Source: Margaritifera margaritifera
Lineage: Eukaryota > Mollusca > Bivalvia > Unionida > Margaritiferidae
DNA length: 64,000 nucleotides
Reading direction: 5' to 3'
Assembly (NCBI GenBank): GCA_029931535.1
Contig: JAQPZY010001555.1
Location: 1,116,001 to 1,180,000, forward strand
The position numbers and the translations under genes are program-made. Positions 12,795 to 23,982 of this stretch are shown here, piece after piece (within the stretch, counting starts at the first letter, position 1; the number at the start of each line of letters is the position of its first letter). The notes under the pieces are model-generated. The model saw nothing but the letters and a program-made list of their open reading frames with translations, was not told the DNA's origin and ran no database searches.

Positions 12795-12963
12795 CCGTAT
12801 ATACACGCGTATAAGCGATAATGCACAGGCAGATCAGGGTCTATGTTGTTTGTTCTACTGATTACTCCTTACAAACTGCATAAACCCATATCTGCCGGCG
12901 CATTATGCGGCGGCAGATCTGGGTCTATGCAGTTGGTATTGGCTTATATGCAAGTATATATGG
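12795..12963 (-). mobile_element. Double-hairpin MITE, copy 4 (one hairpin arm deleted)
   Basis: Ends are CCGTATATACACGCGTATAA and 'gcaagtatatatgg', with TA at 12793-12794 and 12964-12965. It is only 169 bp because the outer arm of H2 is missing: the left end runs straight into 'gataatgcacaggcagatca'. H1 is intact. Confidence 0.9.
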
Positions 12964-12965
12964 TA

Positions 12966-13298
12966 GGTTTATTTTGTCGTTTAATTTTTTGTAGGTATTT
13001 TTACATATACGCACATGTAATCATTTATTTGTTCATAATCATTATAAAAATTACAATTATACATGGTCTTTATTAAGTTGAAACATTTTACTGTGCACTA
13101 ATAATATAAAAATTAATGGACACTCAAGGTTTGACTTCTGCCTCCCAAAATACCTTATAATCCTGCTAATGTTTGGAAAAAATGTATTATATCGTATACT
13201 CCAAAGATATCTATCACGATAGTCCTTGCTGTCCTGACCTTCGTTTGCTATAGTTCAGACCCTGTATTCTCAGATATACATATATTTGCATAAGAAAT
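12966..13298. other. AT-rich sequence, nothing recognised
   Basis: No coding, RNA or repeat signal could be supported. Confidence 0.4.
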
Positions 13299-13593
13299 TC
13301 AACCTCAAGCTCATAACACTAAAATCCAATATGTACATCATTCAAACTTGTCATTCTAATGTCCTAATATATAAACATTGATGACTACCAGGATGGACAA
13401 CTATAGACGTTCGTAACCACGATTAGATAGCCACCATTTTGAAAGCCTATTGTTATACTTGGGATCTATAAATACCAAGAAATGAGCAGGTAGACTTGAG
13501 AAAGAGGTGTTTAAAGGAATGCTGTAATCTCAAGCTCATAACACTAAAATCCAATATGTGCATCATCCAAACTTGTCATGCTAATGTCCTCAC
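13299..13593. repeat. Pair of about 66-bp direct repeats at the LINE's 5' edge
   Basis: Positions 13299-13365 and 13527-13593 share 'ctcaagctcataacactaaa', 'atccaatatgt' and 'aaacttgtcat' with few differences. They are 228 bp apart start to start. The second copy runs directly into reverse-transcriptase coding sequence, so the repeat probably belongs to the LINE. Confidence 0.85.
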
Positions 13594-14102
13594 AACAATC
13601 TGCAACCAAATCTGGCAAACAGGAGAATGGCCCACCCCATGGACCCAGTCTCTGATCGTGACTCTTCCTAAAAAAGGGAATCTACAACTGTGCCAGAACT
13701 ACCGAACAATCAGTCTCATCAGTCACCCAAGCAAGGTTATGCTTAAGATCATCCTCAATAGACTGAAACCCCAAGCAGAGCACATCATTGCAGAAGAACA
13801 GGCAGGTTTCAGAGCAGGACATAGCACTACAGAACAGATCTTCAATCTCAGAATCCTCTGTGAAAAATATCTCCAGCATCAACAGAACCTCTATCATGTC
13901 TTCATTGACTTCAAGAAGGCTTTCGACAAGGTATGGCATGCAGCCTTGTGGGCCACCATGTGGATATACAACATAAACGCAAAACTAATCCGCACTATCG
14001 AAACCCTGTATGACAAGGCGACTAGTACAGTTCTCGTCAATGGCAACAAAGGAGACTGGTTCAGAACCACAGTCGGAGTCAAACGGGTGCCTTCTCTCAC
14101 CC
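13500..14102 (+). pseudogene. RTE/BovB-type LINE reverse transcriptase, N-terminal part, broken
   Basis: The reading frame encodes the first half of a non-LTR retrotransposon reverse transcriptase. It shows the fingers motif (LPKKGN, then YRTISLISHPSK), the FRAGHSTTEQ stretch and the catalytic A motif FIDFKKAFDKVWH, whose first Asp binds metal. The upstream AP-endonuclease domain is absent, consistent with 5' truncation on insertion. Around 14085-14100, at the family's GVRQGC-like junction, the frame is lost. A 2-base deletion explains the jump into the next frame. This half has no plausible independent start codon. The RTE-clade call rests on the motif wording and the C-terminal region. It is not active. 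Confidence 0.85.
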
Positions 14103-14996
14103 ACTCTCTTCAACATCTACCTGGAAAGGATCATGTCCGACGCCTTGGAAGACCATGAGGGCAGTGTCACTGTTGGAGGCAGAACAATCACCAACCTGCG
14201 CTTCACTGATGATATCGATGGTTTAGCAGGAGATGAAGAAGAAATGGAAACCTTAGTGAACCGTCTCAATCAAGCATCACTAAGATATGGGTTGGAGATC
14301 AACAGTGAAAAGACAAACCTAATGACAAACAACCCGAGTGGCATCCAAAAGGAAATAAGAGTGAATGGACAGAAGCTGGGCACAGTGACAAGCTTCAAGT
14401 ACCTACATGTAGGTGCTATTGCCTCTGATGAAGGTTCAGAACCTGAGGTTCTTTCCAGGATTGCGCAGACAACAACTGCTCTGGCTAGGCTGAAGCCTAT
14501 TTGGAAAGACAGCAACATCACGCTTGGGTCCAAGATCAAGCTTATGTGCTCCCTCGTCATGTCCATATTCCTATATGTATGTGAGACATGGACCCTAACA
14601 GCAGAAATAGAGAGAAGATTCCATGGCTTAGAGATGAGATGTTATCGAAGGATCCTGAAAATCTCATACTTAGACCACGTCTCTAATGCGGAGGTGCGCA
14701 CTAAAATCCAAGGTGCAATTGGACCTTATGAAGATCTGCTTACCACTGTAAAGAAACGCAAACTAAGATGGTATGGTCATGTCTCACGCTCAACTGGCCT
14801 GTCAAAGACAATCCTGGGCACAGTGAGAGGAAAGAGAAAACGAGGCAGAGAGAAGAAGAGATGGGAAGACAATATCAAAGAGTGGACAGGCATGGACTTG
14901 GCAAAGTCCCAAAGAGCAGTGGAGAACAGGGCGAAATGGAGAGAGATTGTCGCAAAGTCATCAGAGCCGCCCCTACAACCAGCAAGGTTACAGTGA
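14087..14996 (+). pseudogene. RTE/BovB-type LINE reverse transcriptase, C-terminal part
   Basis: After the frameshift the protein resumes with GCLLSPTLFNIYLERIM, then the catalytic C motif in altered form (FTDDIDG where FADD is usual; both Asp residues remain). The thumb and C-terminal region follow (NGQKLG, FKYL, ETWTLTAEIERR, RCYRRIL, KRKLRWYGHVSRS, WEDNIKEWTGMDL). This C-terminal wording is shared with RTE/BovB-clade elements. It ends at a TGA (14994-14996), followed at once by an A/T-rich tail, as expected for a LINE 3' end. Together with the upstream half this is one dead, 5'-truncated insertion of about 1.5 kb. Confidence 0.85.
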
Positions 14997-15019
14997 AATG
15001 AAAAAAAAAATGAAATAAA
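14997..15019 (+). repeat. LINE 3' tail
   Basis: An A-run with TGAAA-type repeats directly follows the reverse-transcriptase stop codon. RTE elements often end in short tandem repeats rather than a pure poly-A tail. Confidence 0.6.
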
Positions 15020-15693
15020 TGTAATCTATATTCTGTTTTTACATGTATTTTTATTTGAATATTCGTCACTGTCAGTATGGATTCATTTTATGCAATTTGA
15101 TGATCCTTTGTTTCGGTAGAGAGTGATCACAGTTAATTTCCTCTTTCCAACTCGTACATAACAGTACACTATGCATTGTTTAAATAGCTTAAGTCCAACA
15201 CATTTTGTTTCAAAGTTATTGATCAGTATGTGTTTTTCCGAAATTTGATGTCACATATATTCTGAAATCAATGAGTCACTCAAATTTAATGATACTAAAA
15301 TATTGTGATTAACAATAAGTCTGAAAATTTCATGTGGACTTATGACACTTGATTGGTTAAAATTTAAGTCTAACTTCAGTTTCACCTTATTAGAGTTCTG
15401 TATTCTTGATTTAAATTTAAGTCCATACATAAGTTTTGTTGGTGAAATTTGGATTTCCATAGATCTTGTTTTTTCCAGACTCCGAATGAGGACTATATAA
15501 TCTTCCCCACTGTTGTTCTAAGTCTGGGCTCAGTACATGTCCATTCCAGATTCCAGCTTAATTCTCTCATGGAATCAGCGTGTCATTTTCATCCCATCGT
15601 CAGCTTAAAGCCTTATGATTGGGAGAGAAGTTGGAGTGTGCCAATTTCAAAGACAATATGATTATAGGCCTTTTATTGATCACAAGTTTGGAA
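15020..15693. other. AT-rich sequence, nothing recognised
   Basis: No feature could be supported between the LINE tail and the next minisatellite. Confidence 0.4.
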
Positions 15694-16048
15694 GCAAAAA
15701 ATCTGATTGTCATCTACTGGTTTCTTCAGATCTTGGAAACACAAAATCTGATTGTCATCTACTAGTTTCTTCAGATCTTGGAAACACAAAATCTGATTGT
15801 CATCTACTGGTTTCTTCAGATCTTGGAAACGCAAAATCTGATTGTCATCTACTGGTTTCTTCAGATCTTGGAAACACAAAATCTGATTGTCATCTACTAG
15901 TTTCTTCAGATCTTGGAAACACAAATTCTGATTGTCATCTACTGGTTTCTTCAGATCTTGGAAACACAAAATCTGATTGTCATCTACTGGTTTCTTCAGA
16001 TCTTGGAAACACAAAATCTGATTGTCATCTACTGGTTTCTTCAGATCT
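15694..16048. repeat. Minisatellite, 45-bp unit, about 8 copies
   Basis: Each unit contains 'atctgattgtcatctactgg' then 'tttcttcagatcttggaaac'. Copies differ by only one or two bases (tgg/tag, aca/acg). The period is 15 codons, so both strands show repeated-peptide frames, which I treat as artefacts. Confidence 0.97.
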
Positions 16049-16892
16049 GTACTATTTCATTATGGATAAATTGACAACATTTTTCCAAAATTCGGGACTT
16101 GAACACAAATCATAATGGATGTAGCAAGTTTGATGTCTTCTTTAAATATCTGACTGTTTGATATCACATATGTATTGAGGAATAGGCGTATATAGATGCC
16201 ATATCTAATACCACATGTTTGATTCCTGCGTGGAACCAATTATACTCTGTAACTTGTTTCATTATATTGGTGTCAGTATATATATATATTTTTTTTTTTT
16301 TCATTCAGCAGGAAATCAGTAATACATGTATATCTTTATTTCTTTTGGCACTTTAGCATCATCGTCATGGATACTCCTCAGGTAGATACATTATGCTTTT
16401 AAAGTATATTGGTAACTACAGAATATGTATATATGTAATATTAGCATGTAACAGTACCTCAGTACATAAATGACTGTATGGTGCCAAGTAAAAGTAAAAT
16501 TCTAAAAACGTAAAAAATGAAGAATTGCATGAAAAAACTTTACAAATAAACCCTTCCAAATAAATAAGACCTGATGTAATACACGATAAAAGATTAAAGG
16601 TAAAGATTCTAAAATTCAGTAAAATGTATATCAAAAAAGTACAAAAGACACGAATGCACTCCATCGTCTTTCAACACTGGCAGGGTATGCGCTCAGGTCG
16701 AGGTTCACCTTCAGGAAGTACACTGTATATACAGGTAAGTGGGTCCTATACACAATCGGCACAATACCACCTCATCTTTGCGATTTGTTCTATAAAAGGG
16801 ATTCCACTATCCAATGACAGGTTTGATGTTATAAAGCTTATTTGTGGAATTTTCATTTCACATATCTTGCCAAATATGTAGAACATGCCGAT
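16049..16892. other. Unassigned sequence
   Basis: It holds a short TA run followed by a T tract near 16279-16302 and otherwise no recognised feature. Confidence 0.4.
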
Positions 16893-17394
16893 TTATCTAA
16901 TATTTGAAGTCAGTATGTGGAATCTTCCATTCAAAAAAGGGTATCTGTAGGGCAGCTTTGGCTGCTCTATATCTACCCTTTCATTACCCTTAATACCAGT
17001 TTGACTAGGCAACCAACAGTACAGAATATTTTTTCCAGATTGTATGAGCAAATCACATTTCTGTAATGTCTGGGATATTAATGGGTTGTCATATTTGTAG
17101 TTTTGCAAGACTTCCAGTGTGGAAAGACAATCTGAATAGATGATGAAATTTGTATTTTGTAACATTTCAATATAGTTAGAAATTTGAGCATGGTTGTAAT
17201 TTCTGCAGTAAAAATGGAGGCCTTATCTGGTATTGGTTTGAGGTGGTGCCATGAAGCGTTGCAGCATCAGCTCCAACCTTAACTCCATCTTTTGAACTGT
17301 CTATACAGGGATTTATGGCCACAGTACGAGGCTCAGATTTCATTGAATCAACTCTGAAACGCAGAAGAATTTGTTGAGGACTTTGCAATAGCAA
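16893..17394 (-). pseudogene. RNase H domain remnant of a retrotransposon
   Basis: Two adjacent minus-strand frames (17176-17394, then 16893-17165) together resemble the RNase H domain carried by some non-LTR retrotransposons. The first holds IDSSKDG, matching the family's TDGSK box with its first catalytic Asp. The second holds FIIYSDCLS (another catalytic Asp), then CWLPSQTGIKGNERVD, matching the family's W-PSH-GI-GNE-AD box. The region between them is frameshifted. No reverse transcriptase is adjacent, and the RTE LINE at 13.5-15.0 kb is on the other strand, so this is a separate decayed fragment. Confidence 0.75.
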
Positions 17395-17527
17395 AGATCA
17401 AATATTTTTTTCTAACTAACTTCAGCAATGTTTTAAAAGCATGATATGTACCTGAAGAGAATCCCTGATGATGACGCAAAAACCCTAGAAAGGGATAAAG
17501 TATTGATCATATTACTGATTTCCAGTT

Positions 17528-17532
17528 TATAT

Positions 17533-17576
<44 letters not shown>
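17528..17576. repeat. (TA)n microsatellite
   Basis: A run of about 20 TA dinucleotides is preceded by a few TATTA interruptions. Confidence 0.95.
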
Positions 17577-17578
<2 letters not shown>

Positions 17579-18740
17579 CCAGAATTTAGCCTATTCGGTG
17601 ATATTTTCATCATCCCACCTTTAGCTTTCATTTTGCTATATATTCATGCATCTGATTCCATTATGTTTTTTTAGCTATGTTTTTAACATATAAAAAGTCA
17701 TAGTTCTGGTAACCTAAATTTGTAGATTTGTTCGTTTTTTAACATATTTCCATTTATTGCCTACATTCAATGTAATCTGGTAATTGTTAGTATATTTATC
17801 AAGTGTTTTTGTATGCCCCACCACAAAACTGTGAGGGATATATTGTTGCATACTTGTCCGACTATCCATCTGTGTGGTAAATTTTCCTGTTTAGGTCAGT
17901 TTCTCAGGCATTATGGTGGGGAAATATGGGTTCCATGAACACATTTCTTTTTTATAAATTTTTTAATTTCTTGACCGTACCTGATTAGGATTATGGATAA
18001 TTTCTGTTGGCCCCATAGTGTTTACTCTAGGATGATTGTGTGGATTGCCACTTGGTTTAAAGAACCTCGCTCCCATTAAAAATCAGTGAGCACGCAAATT
18101 TGTGCACAGACAATTAGCCATGAGCATAATGCAACCTGTAACATTCAATAATAATATTAGCTCAATCTAATCATGTAAGCACTTGACTTCTAGATCAACC
18201 ATCATAATCAAGCACTAAGTGATGTTTTTTCAGTTGAGAAGTGAGGCACTTTCATTGATTATCTTGTTGATAAAAGCATTTTTACACCTGCACTTGGTAA
18301 GGTTGTACAATGACAGACATGCAGTTTTTGGTATTCAGTAGTAATGTCTCTGTTGTTACATGCAGTTCTAATGAATGTGACATAGTGCCATTGTCATAAC
18401 ACAAAATTGCTGCCATTGTACCTACAAAGGAGATAAATAACAATAAGTTTTATCTGTATTCATTAAGTGTTATTTATGACAGATGTTTGTTGAAATATAC
18501 TATAAGGGAGTCTATTCAAAAATAATGTTCTCGTATAAAAACTGCCTCCCCCCCCCCCCTGAAAATTGACAATCCATCCTTACGAAAATACTAGAGGGAG
18601 AATTCTTCCTCTGTACGAAACTCCTGGAGATAGTTGACTTTTTATAACACTGTATCCAGCTTTTATAACACTGTATCCAGCAGTGCATTATAATACAGTA
18701 TGGCTGGTTTCTAAATAGCACTTCCAACACTTAATTTTGA
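17577..18740. other. Decayed repeat-like sequence; small 20-bp duplication
   Basis: A motif beginning 'gtatgccccaccacaaaact' (near 17812) with 'ttgtccgactatccatctgt' looks like the start of an old dispersed repeat, but its extent is unclear. 'ttttataacactgtatccag' is present twice at 18640-18680. A C-run lies at 18549-18560. No exon is visible. Confidence 0.4.
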
Positions 18741-18885
18741 CTATATCATGCCAAAGAAATGGGACCAAAGTACTTTTGCCAAGGACACACTGAGGCAGCC
18801 AACTCGGGCTGGCATGGGTTGATTGAACTCGTAACCCTTGGATTATGAGTCTGACACTCCACCAACTAAGCTATCACAGTTCCCA
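18741..18885 (-). mobile_element. tRNA-derived SINE (second family), minus strand
   Basis: Minus-strand copy of the family seen complete at 54890-55064. It keeps the tRNA-like head (minus-strand TTGGTGGAGTGTCAGACTCA), the anticodon-like stretch and a B-box region near 'gggttgattgaactcg' on the plus strand. The tail has been lost. Confidence 0.8.
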
Positions 18886-19970
18886 TATAATACCATACAG
18901 CTGTGTCTTTTATGGGGAGAGTTTTCAAAATGACAGTTTATGGCAGATTAGACTTTCATTTGCAGTAATCACAGTGAGACTAAATGATATTGATTTCTGT
19001 ATGCACTCACTGGTACGATTCCAAGAGCCCATCTCTGAAACTTGAATTTAAGGCATGCATCTACCAGTTGGTGTGAGCAGATTAATAGGGCACATTTTAA
19101 AACTATTAATTGCATCCCTGTTTTATTACTTTGGATGAAAATTTATTTCTGGGTGCCTGAAGGTTCAGACGACAGAATCAGATTCAACAACTTGTGTATC
19201 ACAAAGCATCCATTACTGTTATGCCTGCAAAGCATAGGGAAACACAGGCATAGGTCCTTTTTTCCAATGGCGTTGTTGTCATTCTAGGTTCGGTCATCAA
19301 TGTTAAGTTTGGATTAATTAGGGACACTCTTCACCTCTTGCAAAAAGTAGGTTATAGTGACCTGGTTTTCATGTTCCAGCGATTACATGAAGTTATTGCA
19401 GTTGGGTCCATTTCGGAAAAAGTTGCATGTACAGTCCAGAAAATTTAAATTAAAATGGTAATGTAACTTAATGGATGTACATGTATTTATCTTCATCTAT
19501 ATTCCCAAGCTTTGTAAACAAATTGGTTACAATTACCAGCTTTTCATGCTTAATCAATTACGTATAGCGGTGACACTTTAGGGCATTCACAGTGACCAGC
19601 TCCTTCTGCTTCAGTGACCTCCACAGTTTGTTAAAGTTTTGTCTACAGTTTTATTTGTGTAAATTTCCTAACCAGGGCCTTCATAGATTTCCATCATACT
19701 TAGCGTGAATTATTATGAATCTAAGACTATTCATTCTATGACATGCTCACTGACCCCTTTTACCTTGGGTTCGGGGTCCTAGTTGAAAATTTGCATTAAT
19801 GTTTTGGTTCAAGTTTTTTGATTTGCTAATATTTAGTGAAGCCTATTGATGGATTTTCTGCATACAGTACTTAGTGGGGATCTTAATGTGTGTAAATTTG
19901 CATTCACATGCAGACATGCCAACTACCTAGGTGAGCAATATCAGGCCCACTTGGACCTCTTGTTTATGGA
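18886..19970. repeat. Decayed dispersed repeat
   Basis: From about 19300, phrases such as 'gtgacctggttttcatg', 'gtgaccagctccttctgc' and a terminal 'cccacttggacctcttgttt' resemble the clauses and ends of the tandem-unit repeats at 33.5-34.6 kb. Unit boundaries are no longer clear. Confidence 0.4.
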
Positions 19971-21104
19971 TTGCTGTGAAACTTAGTGCATATTATTATC
20001 ATTATTTACAGATGCACATGTTGACAAATCTTTGTGCTTCCTTGATTTTTGTAAGTTACTAGTATTGCCCTGTTAACTTCCATCTGGATACAGTGTTTGA
20101 CAGAATTTTGTGAATTCAACTACTCTTGCAGATTTTAGTGGATTGCTGTGAAACTTAGTTAAGGATGCAACGTTTACCAAAATGTCTAAATGTGTACATG
20201 GTGTACAATAACCAAAATAATGCTGTTTAATCGAAACAATTAGAAACTCAACTTTTCCTATCTACCCGCTAATCCTACTAATAGTTGACAGCTACATGTA
20301 CTAGTATTATGATGTGCATGCCGTACCTCGCTCAGCTTGCAATTGTTTCATTTGTTGTACATTTTTCACCTCGTATTATGACAGGTTCAGTTTGTAAGAC
20401 ATGTCTTTGTTGAATATGTCTGATAATTTCAGTAAAACATTCCTAGGATCATAGTGATTTTGTTTCCTACTGTTACATACATGTACATGTATATGTACGT
20501 GATGAAAAAAAATTGATAATGGATCCAGATGTACTGGCTAGACATGCGCATGGGATGCTTTTGTAGGATCTACAATGACCAAGAAACTATGCAGTGGCTT
20601 ACAAACTTGAAATGGTGTTTCTTTTTTTTTCTTTTCTTTTTCTTATATGTTACAAATCAAAGGTTCTGTTAACAATATGTTGTTTAAAGGTAAATACTGG
20701 AGTTTAAAGAAATTTTGTATCAGCATTATCAGTAAATCAACCTGATGTGTAATGTTATGTAATGTGCGCTGTAACTAATTCTTATTAACTTCTGCGCTTT
20801 TCCTAGCGATGCCACATTCGATGTGAAAATCCTAGATACGTGTTTTGAAAAAAGAATTAACATAAAAAATCCCACTAAACAATCCTCCTAAGCAAAAATG
20901 TGGTAATATGTAATTTATTTGGAAATGTTTGTTCCTGTGTCAATGACAGCCGCATGTATGTTTGTTTACACGTTTGCCGATTTTGTAAATGTTTACAGGC
21001 AGTAAACAAAATTACGCCGTTTACGCAGGTAAACATTGCAGACTTAAACTTAGTATATATATATATATATATCAGAAGATATGCATGTTGATCAGTCATT
21101 CTTA
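19971..21104. other. Unassigned sequence with a short TA run
   Basis: No exon is visible. TA dinucleotides run from 21054 to 21072. TACATGTACATG-type words are present near 20480. Confidence 0.4.
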
Positions 21105-21850
21105 CTTGCCTGCCATAAGGCGGATTGTAGTATGATGTTGTCCATCCATCCATCCATCTGTCTGTTACAAGTTCCATTTCCACAGAATAGCTCAAGTTTT
21201 GCACCATCTACAGTTACCAAACTCTGGGGGGCTTGCACTTGGGGTAAAGAAGAATCCTATTGAATTCAGGGTCAAAAGCTCAAAGGTCAAGGTCACTGTG
21301 ACTGTAAGAAGACAAATGGTTTCCACACAATAACTTAGGTTATCCACCATCTATAGTTACCAAACGTTTTGAATGACTTTCACTTGGGGCAATGATGAAG
21401 TGTGTTGATTTCGAGGCCAATTGGTCAAAGGTTAAGGTGTCTCAGACTGAAAAAAAGAGATGTTTTCTGCACAATAACCCAAGTTCTCCACCATCTACTA
21501 TATAGTTACCAAACAGTTTGAATTGCTTGCACTTTGGATGAAGAAGAGGCCTATTGATTTCTGGGCCAAAATGGCTATGGTCAAGGTCACAGTGACTGAA
21601 AAGAAGAAAAATTATTTCTATGCCATAAAATTAGTTCTACATAACATACCTGGACCAAACTCTGTGAATGACTTGCACTTGGGGAAAGGAAGAGGCCTAT
21701 TGATTTGGGGGTCAAAAGGTTGAAGGTCAAGATCTGTATGACTGAAGGAATAAAAATGGTTTTGACACCATAACATTAATTCTGCATCATGTATCTGTTC
21801 CAATCTTTGTGGATGGATTGCACTTGGGAAAGAGAAGAATCATTTTGGTT
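21105..21850. repeat. AGGTCA-rich dispersed tandem repeat, block 2
   Basis: Five or so units of roughly 110-150 bp share 'accaaactctg', 'gacttgcacttgggg', 'gaggcctattgattt', 'aaaggtcaaggtcactgtga' and 'gactgaa'. The left edge has 'gccataaggcgg' and 'ccatccatccatccatctgt', matching block 3. The units are non-coding. Confidence 0.85.
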
Positions 21851-22180
21851 CTGTATACATACATACATACTTGCTTACATACATGCATACCATTTAATTA
21901 TTCTTCTGGTGCCAAAGTTTTACTTCATTAATCTCCAGGGATCAAAATTAACATTGGCAAGTGAGCAAGCAGTTTGCTAGTTGAACATGTCTAAATCTTT
22001 GATCTGCTTGTGAAAAAAGTATACACTGGTAATTTTTTGATATTGCCTGTTATTTTACCTTATTTCAAAGACATTACATTGATGATCTTTCCTTACATAT
22101 TTTTAAAACTTGATACATACATGTATCATCACAAAAGAGAGATTTACTGTAATCTTACAAACTGAAAACTGCATAGTGTA
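21851..22180. other. Unassigned sequence
   Basis: A short ACAT run lies at 21858-21872. Otherwise nothing was recognised. Confidence 0.4.
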
Positions 22181-22389
22181 CAGTATATATAGTGCTTATA
22201 AGTCGAGTCATACTGCAAACAACATAGACCCTGATGTGCTGGCAGATCATGGTCTCAGTTGTTTCTTCTACTGATTACTCCTAACAAACTACATAGACCC
22301 AGATCTGCTGGCACATTATGCAATGGCAGATCTGGATCAGTGCAGTTTGCAGTTGGACTCAACTTATAAGTGAGTACATGTATATATGG
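22181..22389 (-). mobile_element. Double-hairpin MITE, copy 5
   Basis: The left end CAGTATATATAGTGCTTATA follows TA at 22179-22180. The right end is 'gtgagtacatgtatatatgg'. H2 comes first and is shortened ('cctgatgtgctggcagatca' lacks the loop). H1 follows and is complete. The right TA is not preserved. Confidence 0.88.
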
Positions 22390-22400
22390 TCTGTGTTAAT

Positions 22401-22658
22401 TAAGGGTGAAACGATTCATCGATATATCGATGCATCAATACTTTTGCCATATCGATACACGTATCGATACAAGAGGTGAAGAATCGATACAAAACGATAC
22501 CTACCCTATAAAAGTTACTTTAATCTTCAGCAGTCATGAATAATTATTAGTCCTTTGCCTTTTTATTCTTTAAACTAAGAATCGATAATGTATCGTATCG
22601 TAGGCTTTGTATCATGAATCGTATCGATACATGGCACATGTGTATCGTTTCACCCCTA
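22401..22658 (+). mobile_element. hAT-type MITE with an exact 8-bp target duplication
   Basis: The element begins TAAGGGTGAAACGATTCATC and ends 'gtatcgtttcaccccta', giving inverted ends. The 8-bp direct repeat gtgttaat lies immediately outside at 22393-22400 and 22659-22666. The interior is dense in ATCGATAC words and has no coding capacity. An 8-bp duplication plus TAGGGGTG ends fits the hAT superfamily. A second copy is at 32005-32229. Confidence 0.92.
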
Positions 22659-22819
22659 GTGTTAATGTAACTTTACTGCATACAGAACATGTTTTCCCTC
22701 AGGTATGTGTGGTGGTTGTACCAGCAGATATTTTAGAAGTTGTTCTTTGCAAATGAATTTTTTTTAAACTTGCAATGAAATGCTAGTGGCATACAGACTT
22801 AGTTTCTACCCCTGATTTC

Positions 22820-23030
22820 AATGGTGGTTCAGTGGTTCAATGATTTCAATGGTGGTTCAGTGGTTCAATGGTGGTTCAGTGGTTAAGGTATCGGACTTGT
22901 GACCAAAAGGGCATGTGTCTATTCCCACCATCAGATTACCACGGAAAGGCACTTGAATCTATTTGCCTCAGCATGCTCTAGCTTTCAGAGTGTTGCTGTG
23001 CTGCAAAACACCAACCAGTAAACCAAAACC
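22820..23030 (+). mobile_element. tRNA-derived SINE with a repeated promoter region
   Basis: It has a tRNA-like head with an A-box-like 'tggttcagtggttaaggt', the stretch 'tcggacttgtgacc', a B-box-like region near 'tgtctattcccacc', and a tail of 'accaaccagtaaaccaaaac'. The words 'aatggtggttcagtggttca' occur about three times before the head, so the 5' end has been duplicated in tandem. Confidence 0.7.
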
Positions 23031-23457
23031 AATCTTCGAAGAAAACAAAAGAAAAATATCTCTGCCTCAAAATAATTGTTATCCACCCCATATACTCCAA
23101 TTTATATGTGGCTCAACTCTATGGGCCTGGAAGCACCTAAAATGTGTACAATATAACAAAACACGGATGCACAATTTGTTAATTGGCCTAGCACCAAGCT
23201 GAAGTATCAGCTTCCAAAGCTATCTGTTTAAAACGTAATGCCTGTGCATGTGTTAATCAAGGAGATTATGTCTGTTAGATTCTCTCAATTAATCTTGCAA
23301 TTTTAGTTCTGAATTTCAGTCTGATCTGCAATCTCTCTCTCTCACATATACATGTACACACACATATGGAACAAAATTGCAAGTACCCAGTATATCACAT
23401 ACAGTGTATATGATTTTATCTACAATCTGGGCTACCAGATCAGATATTCTGGTAGCA

Positions 23458-23643
23458 CAGGAGTTCCCAACCTTTTTGTGCCTACGGGCACGATTTGTGA
23501 ATTTAAGAGAGTTGCGAGCACCAACCAATTAACTTGACCCATTTTTTGTATTTATTATTATTCATTATAACCTCATCTGCGGGCACCAAAAAAAAACTTG
23601 GCGGGCGCCATGGCGCCAGCAGGCACCACGTTTGGGACCACTG
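23458..23643. mobile_element. hAT-type MITE with an exact 8-bp target duplication
   Basis: The left end CAGGAGTTCCCAACCTTTTT pairs with the right end 'acgtttgggaccactg' (reverse complement CAGTGGTCCCAAACGT). The direct repeat tggtagca flanks it exactly at 23450-23457 and 23644-23651. CAGnGGTTCCCAA ends with an 8-bp duplication fit hAT (Charlie-like) MITEs. There is no coding content. Confidence 0.93.
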
Positions 23644-23651
23644 TGGTAGCA

Positions 23652-23982
23652 CCTTGTCTCCGGTACAAGACTTGTTGAGCAAGTGTGTAATGAGGTACTA
23701 TATTATTCAGCACACAAAAAACATTTAAATGCAGAAATGAGACCTTTTATATTGCAATGCAGCCAGCCACCCACCCCCACCCCGAAAAAAATTAAGTTAC
23801 AACATTTAAGGGTTGGTTCATTAATTCCATTACCTTAGATATTTTTGTAACTGATTTGGGATTCTAACCTATGGGTCACTATCCAGGTCATTGGAGGAGT
23901 TGGGTGTATAGTGGTTTAGAGGATAGATGTAATTAAAAAGCAAAGGGATTTGAGATAACATGCCATTTCAGTTTTAATAGTT
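23652..23982. other. Unassigned sequence
   Basis: It includes a C-rich stretch (23767-23785). Nothing else was recognised. Confidence 0.4.

Noticed and set aside
15615..16115. Frames on both strands over the 45-bp array
   Set aside because: Both strands are open across the same tandem repeat, which argues for period length rather than coding.
18741..18885. Possible tRNA gene (also at 22840, 30590, 33240, 54895, 59707)
   Set aside because: The A- and B-box-like parts are real, but each is followed by a shared SINE body and AACC-type tail, and the cloverleaf pairing is poor. These are SINE heads rather than functional tRNA genes.
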